In this document: piece by piece, positions 46,201-58,200 of the stretch | Layout of the letters: each line of letters starts with the position of its first letter | How positions within the stretch are numbered: the first letter of the stretch is position 1 | Source: Mesostigma viride | Taxonomy: Eukaryota; Streptophyta; Mesostigmatophyceae; Mesostigmatales; Mesostigmataceae | Direction: 5' to 3' | DNA: 64,000 nt | Assembly: GCA_009746045.1 (NCBI GenBank) | Contig: RPFO01001304.1 | Span: 1-64,000, forward strand | Program-made: the position numbers and the translations under genes | Notes under the pieces: model-generated | Databases searched by the model: none | Seen by the model: only the letters and a program-made list of their open reading frames with translations | What the model was told of the DNA's origin: nothing

Positions 46201-49200
46201 GCCAGGCATCCTTCTGGTGGGGGCAAGGGCCCCATGCCTGCTGGCCTGGGCAATAATGACCCTGATTCTGCAGAGAGCCAATTCGGGGCGCGCATCCGGG
46301 GCTTCCTGGGTGCGTGGAAGAAAGGCGTGTCGGGGGGCAATGCCTCGGTGGGCCGGGACAGCAAGAGAGGAGGGGGATCGGGGCGGGGCGAGCGGGGCAG
46401 CGTGTCGGGCGGTGACGGCGGTCTGTATGGGGACGAATTTGGAGGCAGCCCTGTGTTTGCGGCGCGCATAACCGAGGAGGAGAACCTGCACCTGCGACAG
46501 CTGGCGCTGGTGGGGCTGATCGGGGAGCGCGCTGTGCAGGAGCTGCTGCTGCGGCTGTCGGGGGCGGATGACAGTACGGATAAAGGGGGGGGCAAAGATG
46601 TCGGTTCTGATCGCGTGGGTGCGGGTGTGGGTGGTCCAAAGAGCACAAGGAACGGCCATTGTGGGAACGAAGAGGGTTTTATGTTAGGCCATGGCATGGT
46701 GGTGCGGGATGTGCCCATGAACGGCCTGGGCCGCCCCGCAGGGACCACGCCAGGTGGCGCAACCGTGGGCAACGGGGACTGGGACGTGCTGGCGCTGGGC
46801 TTTGGGTGGCTGGACAGCAGCACACCGCTGCTGGGCGTGGGTGGCTCCCTCGTCTCCCCTTCGGCGCCGCCCGTGCGCGCGGTCGCGGTGGGGGTCAAGC
46901 TGTGCCGCAAGCGGTGGGAGCTGCTGCGCGTGGCGCTGCTGCCCTCGGTGCGCCGCTCGCGCTCCGCCATGCTCGCCTGGCTGCGCTCTGCGGTGCAGCG
47001 CCGCCACTTTGCCGCCGTGTATGTCGCCAGCATACGCGCCTACCTGGGGAAGCAGCGCGCCAAGGTAGCCATACTCGCGGGGGGGCGATCTCGGCCCTGG
47101 GATGTGCAGTTTGCCAGCAGCTGGCTGGATGGCAACAACATGAAGGTGGAGGGTGGACTTGAGGGCAGCTCGGGTCGGCGGCTGGACCCCGTGTGGTTCA
47201 ACCAGTTCCTGCTGGAGGTGAGGGGTCTGTGCCAGGGAGGCAGCGCCTTTGGGATTGGAAGTGGTGGGAAGGAACGTAGCGTGCTTGCCTCTTTTACGCC
47301 ATGGTTGGCAGGTGTTTGGGGTAAAGCGGTATCCCTGGTCATTTGGGTTTTTAGTTAGTATGGCTGGTCTGCCTAGCAGGACGAAGAAATGGCATGCAGG
47401 GTGTTCTTAAATAGTTGCTTGGGTGTTTTATCTGTGTACCTCTTTAGGAGCCTATGTTGGTTCTTTACCCAAGCTGTGTAAATTGGCTCAACACTTTTTG
47501 CATCACTTTGCCAGGTGCTTTAAGAAAAATGAAGCTTTGGATTCGAGGCATTCCTGTTTTCTCTGCATCTCTCTCTCTACCTCTGATTTGCATTTGGTTG
47601 TCTTCCGTTGGGTTGTTTTTGGACTAAAGGCTGCTTGGGAAACTGGGGTTGGTACCGCCCTTGTAATTGCTGCCGGGATCAGTGGCCTGATTACGTCCGC
47701 CACAAGACCAGCCCCGAGAAGCCCCAGGTGTACTGACGGGGCGGGGACCTTAATTACAACAACATACTGAGGAAGCCCCGGGCTTCCCCAGAAATATGAA
47801 GCTAGCTGTTTAGATGGGCCATTGGAATGGCATCTATGTGATGGCCGTGGCATAGATCAGCCACGGCTCATTGTGGCCATTTGCTTGCGTCTCAGCCTTC
47901 GTCCTGACCGCACCTCACCTTTATAGCATCTGCTTTGCATCAGCCTACTTGTTGTGTTGCACCCACACTTGGGCCTGGGCCATGATAGAGAAGCTCCCAG
48001 GTGGGCTGCCCGCTTGTGGCAGTGAGAGAAGCTAGTGCAAGCTAGTCGAGAGCGCCCTCCCTCATTGTAAATAGAGGGGTTGGAAGGTTCCATTATTGGC
48101 ACCCACGTGACGTAGTCTATGTGGTAACTAACTAATGGTGATGATACTGCCATGTTGCTCAATCATCGCCCTGGGCCCCTGCCAGGAGGAGGACCGTCTC
48201 CCGGTGGAGGCGGTGGCGCTGGCGCGGCGCATGGCACGGGCGCGGCTGGCTCGCCTAGACCCACAGTGTGCCGCGGAGCTGGTCGCGCTGTCCCCCGTGC
48301 ACAGCATGACGGAGCTGCTCGACGAAGACTTTCTGGCCGCCGCACGCAAGTATGCCGACCGGCGGCCAGACTCGCTGAGCGACTGGGCGGTGGACAAGGC
48401 AGTGGGGGCGGGAGTCGTGGTGGTGGGGTTGGTGGCCCGGGTCACCAAGAGGGTGTGCCTGGGTGTCACTACGGTGCTGCAGCGACGGCAATTGGTCAGC
48501 AGGGAGGCAGCGAGGGTGGAGAGTGACAACAAGGCCACGAAAGAAATGAAACGGAGCGCGGCATACAAGGGCAGCACTTCGAAGGAGCAGTCTTGGCAGG
48601 TGGACCAGAACGGTGGGCCTGGCCTGTGGGGCCTGTTTCGAAGGCGTGGCAGCGCCGGTGTGAGGGCCACAGACGAGCCAGGAGAGCCGTCCGGTGCGGA
48701 TGGCAGCACCGGCGATGCTGATGATGATGAGAGCTGCGGGACGGTGCACTCAGTGGTGGTGCGAGGCAACAGCCTGGATGGCAGCATGTGGGCTGATGAC
48801 GAGCCGCCGTCGCCAGGGTCCGTTGTAGTGGGTGAGGGAGAGGAGGGCAGCGAGTCGTCCGCCATGGGTGCTGGGTCGGTGGGGGATGAGGACGCGGACC
48901 TCACGGATGACGCCTCAAGCATTGGCAGCTTTGCACAGGGGAACCAGTCCCACAGCCGGGTGCACACGTCGGGAGGGCACGCGCGTGGCGTCCGGCGCAC
49001 GGGCAGCTTCCGTTCGCGCTTGCGCTCCTCCCGGCACTCGCCAGGTGGCGGCGGCATGTCGATCAACGCACTGGGCTACGGGACCGAGGACAGGAACTGG
49101 CCCGCGTGGCTGGGCTGTCTGCCCCCCAGCTACTGGTGGGCGCAGGCCATGCGCTCCTTCCTGCGCACGCGCATGGGCGTCCAGCTGCTGGGTCAGCAGG

Positions 49201-52200
49201 CATCGACCCAGGATGGCAATGGTGGCAATCCCTCAGGCCCCATGGCAGGCAGTGCCGCAGCTGATGTGTTCAAGCCAGGCAAGGTGGCGGCTGCGGCCAT
49301 CCAGGTAGACCCCTCGCTCTACTTCTGCTTCTGCATATCCCGCGTGCGTGCCGCAGTCCATGGCGACGTGAAGGTCAGCGGGGGCGGGGGGCTTGAGGGG
49401 GGTAGGGGGCGAGGCGCGGGAGGAGGGGACCTCGCGTGGGCGCCCCCATTTGTTCCCCCTTTGCCCTCCCTGCTGTATGACATCCGCTCGCTGGTGTGTG
49501 GCTACAACAGCGGGCCGGGCTTCACGCTCTACCACTTTGAGGTGGGCGCGCTGGGCCTGCACCACGCAATTCTGCACCACGCGCGGCCCACAGGAGGCAG
49601 CAGCCTCAAAGGCTTGCGGATGGGGGGTGGGGACGCGGGTGCGAGCACGGGCCTGCCCGTACGTACTGGCATCCGCACCCTGCGGCCGTGGGCGTACCTG
49701 CAGGACGGGGAGTGCTTTGTGAAGACCAGCCCGGCGCCGCTTTTGCCGGGCAGTGGGTGGGGCAGCTGGTTCCGCGGCGCGCACGACGCGGGCGCAGTGG
49801 CGGGGCAAGGCAGCGTTGCGGACCACCCGCGGTCGCTGCGCCGCTGGTGGGGCCTGCGCTCCCGTTTGCGCGACATCCTGACCGCGGCCTCATCGCGCTC
49901 CTCCTCCGTATCCATGCAGGGAGGCCCACCAGGCTCGCCCGACGGGGTCGCACACGCGGGCGACAGCATGCCACCTGCTTCATCGGGCGCGCGCTCCCCC
50001 CCCTTCTTCACGCTGCGCTGGGTGATGCTCACCGGGTCCGATGTCTCGCGCAGCGCGCACGTGCACGAGCTAGAGACGCGCACGGGCGTGTGGGCCGGCC
50101 GCGCACACGTGGTGCTGCACCCGCTGCTCATCCGAAACCTGCTCGCCGTCACCGCCGCTAGCTTCCCTGGGGGACACAAATCGGAGCAGGGCGCTGCCAG
50201 AAGTGGGGGGTGGGCTGACAACCGGCCTGGCAGTGCTTTGGGGCAGCTAGGAAGGCAGGGCAGTGGGATGGGATATGCTTATGGAGGGGATTCCCCCTCG
50301 CCGCCCCCCTTCTCTGCCATGGGCGACGAGGGTGTCCCCTCGGCCTTGTCCTCGGTGCTGGACCCTGTCACGAATGCGTTGGCGGCATTCCTGCGCGGGT
50401 GGGCCCCGGTGGAGAAAAACGTCGCACGCATCTGTGTGGACGCGCCGCGCATCAGCCTGTGCGGCAACCGGGCGGCCGCGCAGGCGGTGGTGGCGGGGAA
50501 CGATGGCGGGGGGTCACTGTACACTCTGGAGGATGACCGCGAGGGCGACGGCGCGGTCAGGACGGGTCGCCGCTCCGAGGAGATGGAGCCGGGCCAGCAT
50601 GGGCGCGCAGGCATGGCAGGCGACCGGTTGGACCGGTGGCCATGGGAGGCTGGTCCCTGGTCCTGGTCCGAGCCGGGCGAGCTGGTGGACGAGGACGCCA
50701 GCAGCAACCTGTCGCACTCAGTGGTGGTGGTGGACATGGGCCGCTGGGTGGCCGCCAGCCGGCCCGTGCTGGACAGTACCTGCCGCGCCGAAGGGGAGCG
50801 CTACGCGCGCGAGGTGGTGGAGCTCGACGAATGGCTGTCGGTCGCGGCGGCGGGGCAGCTGGGGCGCTCCATAAGCTGGGATGGGGGGGAGCAGCCAATG
50901 AGCAGCATTCCTCAGCCCCCGCCACAGCATGCGTTCATGTCAGCAGGGGGGGCTGCCGGCATGCCCCCTGGGTCGGCCCCTGCTGGGCCCCGACACCGGC
51001 GGCCCAGCGGTGGCCAGGGACCCCCCTCCCCGGACGCATTCTCACTTGAGGCGAGCCTGCGGCGAGGAAGCAGCGTGCGGGGCAGCAGCAGCGGGTCGTC
51101 GTATTCAAGTGACAGCGAGGACCCGTTTGGGGAGCCCAGCGGGGTGGCGGGGGGCGACAAGGACCTGCCCGTGCTGGAGGAGGCGATGCAGCGCATGTTC
51201 TCCGCCGTAGAGCACGAGCGGGCCACGTGTGGCGCGGTGGGCATGGCCTCATGCAGCGTGCGGCGCGGGGCGCGGGAGCCGTGCGCCGAGGATTGGATGT
51301 GCAACCTGCTCGCCGTGCGGTGCCGAGGGGCCAGCGTGGCCGTGTGCCCTGGCGCGGACGTGGAGCCGTCGCTGGCGTCGCCGTCACCGTACGTGGGGCC
51401 GCGCCGACCCAGCAGCGCGCACAGGGACGTTCGCATGCCGTTCTCACGGCGGGGGGTGGTTGGCACCCCCCCCGCCCCCCCCTGCTCTCCGGGGCATGAG
51501 GAGCTTGGGGCGGAGCAGCGGGGGGAGGGCAAGGTGGGGTGGGGCAAGGAGACGGCTTCGCATGAGCGGGAATTTGCTGATATTGTGGCGAATGCGGGGC
51601 AGCGCGCGCGCCAGGCATCCGCGGCACTAGGGGGGAAAGGCGGACTTGGGGGTGGGGACTCCCGCCCGTCTGGCCCCTTCCGCGATGGTGGTGGCGCTGC
51701 GGACAAGGAGTGGGCAGCGCGGGGTAGCCGGCTCGGCGGGGTTCGCAGCCGCCGCAGCTCGTCCTCATCAATTGACAAGATGGCGGATGTGCGCGAGGAG
51801 CTATTCGTGGTGCTGCGGCCCATGATGGTGGACGCAGAGGTGGCCGAGGTCTACTGCGGCGACTGGAAGCGGGTGGCGATGGGCCAGCGGGACGTTTCCT
51901 GGGTCATGTCTCTCGCATCCGATCTGTCCGTTGGGTCCCTGCATGTGCAGCTGCCGCGCCACGAGCTCACAGCAGCGGTGCAGGTGGGTAGCGGGTGATT
52001 GTGAAGGGGGTAGGGATGTCTGCATAGCCATAGGCCATCAGTGCCTGCGTTCAAGGCACTTTGTGTGGCTTTGTGCTCATGGGCTTGCTTGGCATGCAGG
52101 CACCTTGTGAGCAGTATGCACGCGATGCGTATGTGCCCCTGTGAGGCGTATGGGTGTGTAAGCTTTGTAGCTGGTTTAGGGCTACAAAACAGCTGCTCAC

Positions 52201-55200
52201 TGAAGCCAAGAATTATTGTATCTGACTGATGTTTCGCTGTCAGCAGGAGCGTGGCCTGTTTGTCACAGCATGTGATTGATCAGGATGGCCGATCATTCCT
52301 ACTTGGTGGCCCTGCTCACCATTTTCCACTGGCCGACACCCACGCTGTCAAAGTAGTGGTTCATGCCTCCCAGTCCCCTGTTGATAATCTTGATGCTCTT
52401 TTCTGGCGCTGCTGTGCCCTGGTTTGCATGCCTGCCGATACATTGCTCTTCTGTGCCCTGTTTTGCTGGTGTCAGGTTTTGTATCTGTTCATGGACGCCC
52501 TGTGTACACCCTTCGGCGCACTGGAGGTGGATGCACTGTGTCTCCCACCGGCAGCAGTTTCGCAGCAGCCCAGCCGAAACCTGGCTGGCACTGCCACCGG
52601 CCCGGCGCAGCAGCGTGGTGGGAGTGTAGGAGTGCCCATGGCAGGAGGAAGGAACGCGCGCAAACGTCCCTCGCTGCTGAGCGACACGGCGTTGTACGCA
52701 TCGGCCTACGATGTACCCGTACCAGCATACGATGACGAGGGCCGAGCGCAGAGGGTGCTCAACATGGAGCGCCAGCAGGCAAGGCAGACGCTGGGGATCC
52801 AGCAGGGGCTTTCTGGCGCACACCCACGGGGAACTGCTCGACTGGACGGCTTGCCTGATGGGCCCAGTTTGGGAAGGCAGGGAGATGCGCTGGCAACCAT
52901 CGTCGTGCCGCCACCTGCGTTTGCCGGGTGCCTGCTAACATTCTTTATGCATGCACGCGTTGGCGTGCAGGCCATCCACTTGGCCTTCCAAGATGAAGAC
53001 GCAGAGGTGTCGTTGCACGGGGCTGTTTTCCCGAAGCAAGATGTGAAGAAAGACCTGCGAAGTTTACCCCCGGCCGCTGCGTCCAGGGGTGGGCGGCGCC
53101 CTTCCATCTCGCGCAGCCATTCAGAGATCATCGTTCGAGGGGGTGGAGCAGGCACATCTCCCAAGGGGACGGCGGCCATCATCGGTGGCTCCAACTGGCC
53201 CAGCCCGGTGCGATCTGCGGTACCTGGGGCCGACGAGGATTCGCATGGCCGTCTGCCCATGGTCGCGCCGCCCCTGTCGGCGCTGCTGTACCCGTCACGC
53301 ACCAACACGGCTACGGCCAACCCCAGTGGCCTGGTGCGGCACCCGGCCGCGCCCAAGATGTCGATATCTACGGATGACGGCAAGGGCATGGACCGGCGCG
53401 TGCACGTGCACCTCAAGGGGCTGTCGGGGGAGTTCGCACTGCTGGGCCAGTCGCTGCCGGTGGCCATGAGCGGCCGGCAGGCGGCGCAGGACAGCTTCTC
53501 TCGCACGGGGTCCTTCTCCAACCTGGACCTGGCCGGCTTGCTGGCAGGGAAGGGCCACAAGGGGGGGGGCAACAGCAGGCAGGCAGGCAGGTCCCTGCGG
53601 CCCATGGAGTACTTTGCAGTGCACCAAGCAGGCATGCAGGCGCTGGATGGTGGCGATGGGGTGCCAGGCTCTGGCACTACGGCAAACGCCGGCGTCACCA
53701 TCATCATCCGTGCGATCGAGATATCCGCGGGGGGAAGGGAAGGCGCCAACCCATCGCCGGCGCTGCCCGTCATCCCACCAAGTTCTCCCCAGACCAGGGT
53801 GTCCCTGCGGCCCACAAACCTGGCAGGTGGGTGGGCATCAGGGGCGGGCAATGCCGCTGGGCCTAGCTGGCTGGCGCCTGAGTCAGCCACAGCAAAACCG
53901 CCGCTGGCCATGGATGACTCCGTCCCCCCCACTTTGATCACACTGGGGCCGTTCTGGGTGTGCGTGGCACGAGGGGGGCGCGACCCGTGCACGGCCGTGC
54001 CCCCCGGCCTGCAGGCCAACCCCCTGGAAGAGGACGAGTATGCAATCACAGATCCAGACGCAGGGTCATGGCCTGATGGAGCGGGGGGCACCCACTCGCC
54101 ACGCGCACCACCCTCAGGCCACACTATTCGCGGCAGCGGCGGCGACAACCGCAGTGCGCACGGCGGTGATGCGTTTGGGGATACTAACAGGGGCAGTGGG
54201 GTTGCCCAGGGGGACCTGCCGTGGGACGCTCCGCAGGCGTTTGTCCCTGGGGAGCCTCCTGCGGACTGGGAGGATGGCAACGGTGCGCGCGGCGACGCGG
54301 CGGGCTTTGACAGCATGCCGGGTTCCTCCACGGGGCGCGACTGGGTGCGGCGGCACCCCTCGCAGGAGGAGCAGTGGAGCCCATTCCGGCGCACGAGTCG
54401 TGCCGGTGTGCGGGAGAGCCGTCGCTCGGTGGACCACGACGAGGGGCACGTGTTCCCTCTGATGCCTGTGGAGGACGGCGGCGGCGAGGAGGGTGGCGCG
54501 CTGCTGTCGGGCCACGACTGGGTGCTGTCGGCGCTGGCAGGCCGCATGTGCGTGACCTGCTCGCGCATCAAGGGCAGCATCCTCACGCCCGAGGCACATG
54601 TTGCATCGGAGGACATGACCCTTTCGCTGGCGTTCGACGAGCAGCTGAGGGACATGGAGCTGCTCACCACGGTAGGCTGAGGGGGTGGGGAAGTGTCGAG
54701 ACATGGGCGCATCGTGTTGACAACTGGTTGCAAGCGCTTGCCTGACACTTGTAACTTCAACGATGGCTGCTGCGCAGTTGTCCTGCGAGGACCGCCACAG
54801 GTCCGGTGCTAGCCCTGGCATGCACAGCTTTCTCGATGCTCATCCTATGTCCTGCTTTCCTGGTCAACCTTGGTGTAGTCCCTTTGACATCCGAGCATCT
54901 TTCCATTTTGCTTCCCTGTCAACGCACACATGTTGGGTGGCATGTACCACACTAGAGCACAGATGGCACGATGAGGCCCTCGATCAAGTGTCAGGAATTG
55001 TGGCATGCTCGGGATGCTGCACGTAACGCAGCGGTTTTGCTCCTGGGTAAAGTGTCTGCTGCAGGTTTGTCTGTTTCAATCAACCAAACCGTGCACAATT
55101 TGTGCGCATGTCCTTGCATGCATGCCCTAACGTGCTGGCTCCTCTAGTGGGGGGCGACCAGCAACGTTGTTTGACATTGTTTCTGATAAGTTCCTGGTGC

Positions 55201-58200
55201 GCCGTCATGTCAACGCCAGTGTGACTTCACCTGTGCACCCGCCCATGCGCTTTTTGTATGACCCTCAGGGAGGCTTGGCGGTGCTGGACACGTCCGCGGT
55301 GGCCTCCATCCAAGACCTGGTTATGTCCTTCAAGCCCATCTCGCGCCGCCCGCTGCCCCTCACCTTTTTCATCAGGGAGTGGAACCCGACACTGCCGCTG
55401 TTCCCAATTAACGGTTCCATGATCTCACTCCCTGGATCACCTGGGATTTTCAGCATGCCTCCCTCGGGCGGGCAGCGCCCAGCCGCTGCTGGCCCAGCAC
55501 CGTCTACCACCCAAACGCCCACAGCAGGCCTTATCTCGTCAGCGGAGCCCAAGCGCGTGCCACCTATCAACGCGCAGCCGTTGCTGCCTCGCGCTCGGCC
55601 CTATGCGCGCTCTGGCCTCGGCCCTCGCACGTCCTCGTCGCTCAAGCCCTCTCACAGCCACGGGGACTTGTGTGTGCTGGACGCACCACAGCCGCCCTTT
55701 GCGGCTGGCCCGTCAACAGGCCCGCTGGCCAATGGGGAGATTGGGCCCGCGGGTGACGGTGACCAGCCGGCAGATTGGGGTGGCACACAGTACACACTGG
55801 CCAGCAAGCATGCGATGCGACCAGGGGGCATGGCAGCACCAGCAGCTGGCGAGGTGGGGCCTCTCTCTCGTCCCCCGAGGGCACTGCGCCGCTCGCTGGA
55901 TGGCGGCTATTCCACAGGCCAGCGCGCGCGGGGCGCCGCATCCACATGGGACGCAGAGCCTGCGGTGGCAGGAGCCACACAGCCAACTCCGGCCGTGGCG
56001 GGTGAGGGCGAATGGCGGGGCCAGCGAGCGGGCAAGCTGGTGCCCCAGAGCCAGGTGGACGACCCGCTGGCCGCGCCCTTGCTCACGCCTGCCTTGCCGC
56101 GCATCAAGACGCGGCTGCAGCCAGAGCTGTCGTCCGTGCACGGGGGCGACTTGCTTGGGAATGGGGAGCTACAGGGGCAGGAATTGGGCCACGGCTCTGA
56201 GCAGGGGGGCCTGCGGATCACCCCTCCAGATGTATCCAGCTTGATGCCCGAGGATGGTGGTTCCGGACCCCAGAGCCCTGCGTACACGCTGCCTGCCTTG
56301 CACAAGATGCCGTCCAACAGCAGCTCTGACCACGCCGACTCGGCCGGTGGCCTGAACTCTTCCTTCTACTCCCCGCACGGCGAGGAGAGGACCGTGCGCG
56401 ACCTGAGCCCCTCAGACGACAGCAGTCAGTTTGCGCTGGACACCTCCCAGGTGCCCGCTGAGCACCCACAGCCCGCCCTTTGGGGGCCCGGCCGTGACCG
56501 AGAGGAGCTGGCAGCGCCTAGCAGGGACAAGGGGCCAGCGCAGGGCAGCCGGCCTGCAGAGGCAGTGGCCGGGCCTGGTGATGCCGGTGCGGCCCCCTCC
56601 CAGGGCAGCGGCGATGGTGCGGATGGGTCAATGCCCCGGCGTCTGAGCGTGAGCGTGCGTCGGCGTCTGTCCGCGTCCAACTCGTCCAACTGGCGCGCTC
56701 TGCTGGGCAACTTCTGGAACACGGGGGATAAGGGCACGGGGGCGAGCACGGGGGCGGGCACGGGGGTGGGTGGTGTGCAGCTGCTCAACCTGGCCGGCAG
56801 CTTCAAGTCGCTGTCGCTGGCCATCATCACGACGGGGCTGGAGGGGGAAGGTGAGCCGTTGTGGTGGTGGGTGGGAGAGGGGAGTGGTGATCGTGATGGG
56901 GCGCTGAGGGAACATCCGCACATTTCATCCCACACAACCTCTTTTCATGGTAATGTAACACCCAGCGATTGATGCGTTGGGTGCAGGTGCCTACTGGCGT
57001 CCTGTTTTAGGCATGGCCTTTCTTGCTCCGTGTAAGTGATTAGCTTCTGCGCCAGCTGGCGCCGCTGGCAGGTGGTGGCCCCTGGGATGTCAACTCCGCT
57101 GCTGCTGTCCTCCCTCCTATGGCCCAAATCTTCATCCCTGAGGTCTCGAAGAGTCATGCAGTGTGATTAATGATGGTACCTGGGCCTTGCCTGTGGTTCC
57201 CTGACCCCTGACCCCATGCACCATCCCCTTGTCCCTTTTCAGAGCGCGCCAAGGGCATGTTATCAGAGACCAGCCTTGCCGCCAACATTCTGCTGGGCCA
57301 TTCGTCGCCGGACTCGTGCGAGATTGTGCTGGAGATCAGTGAGTGCACGTTGCGCGACCTCAAGGAGACGGCCGGCACATCCCTGCCGGGGGATGCGGGC
57401 GCGCCCGCAGTGCCTGCCGTCCCCTTAGCGCGCACACGCACGCCGCCCCCCTCGGACTGGGCGGCGCTCGCAGCGGGGCTAGGCGCAGCCTCCCATCGGG
57501 GGGGGGGGGCGCCCAACCTGGGTGGGTGGGGGGCCGGTCCCGCGCCCTTCACGCGGCTGATGACCAGCCCGCGTGGTTGGATCGGGAAACTGGGGACGGC
57601 GGTCCTCCCTGGGAGCGCCGCGGGAGGGGAGGGCCAGGACTGGGGCGCATCGTCAGCGGGTGGTCCCACCTGGCAGGTAGGGGGATGGGCCGGGCCGGTG
57701 CACACGCACCCGGCTGGCGTGCGCCATGGCCACCGGCGCAGCCTGTCCTTTGGCCAGATGAACACCCTGGGCGATGCGGCAGGGTGCATCATGAAGCACT
57801 TCCGAGCCAGGTGTTCCCTGCTTCACCTGGGCACTTCCGTGAATTCATGGGGCAACCCTGGCTGGGGCGGTCAGGTCAGCGTGAGCGGCATTGACCTTGC
57901 CATCACGACGCGGGAGCTGGAGGTGCTGTCGGACCTGGTGGTGCCGCTGGCCAAGGTGCAGGTGCCGAGCATGGTGGCCGAGGAGTCCAGCACGCACCGT
58001 GCCGCCCTGTCCATGGACGCGGGGTGGGGTCGTGACGCAGCTGGCAATGCAAGTCGGCAACCATCGCCGTTTGGCACTGCATCCTCCACACCATCCCACC
58101 TGCACGCGCCATATCCCCACCCAGAATTACCGCCGGAGATTGTGCGAGTGGCGAACCGCGACGCGTCAGCGCCACTGCATTCCCAGGGGGATGCCCGTCG

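Noticed and set aside
52706-54760. 684-codon minus-strand ORF
   Set aside because: It is antisense to a well-supported VPS13-like exon in GC-rich DNA; no motif, and codon use mirrors the sense frame. The same holds for 46068-47033, 50912-51823 and 48128-49066 on the minus strand.
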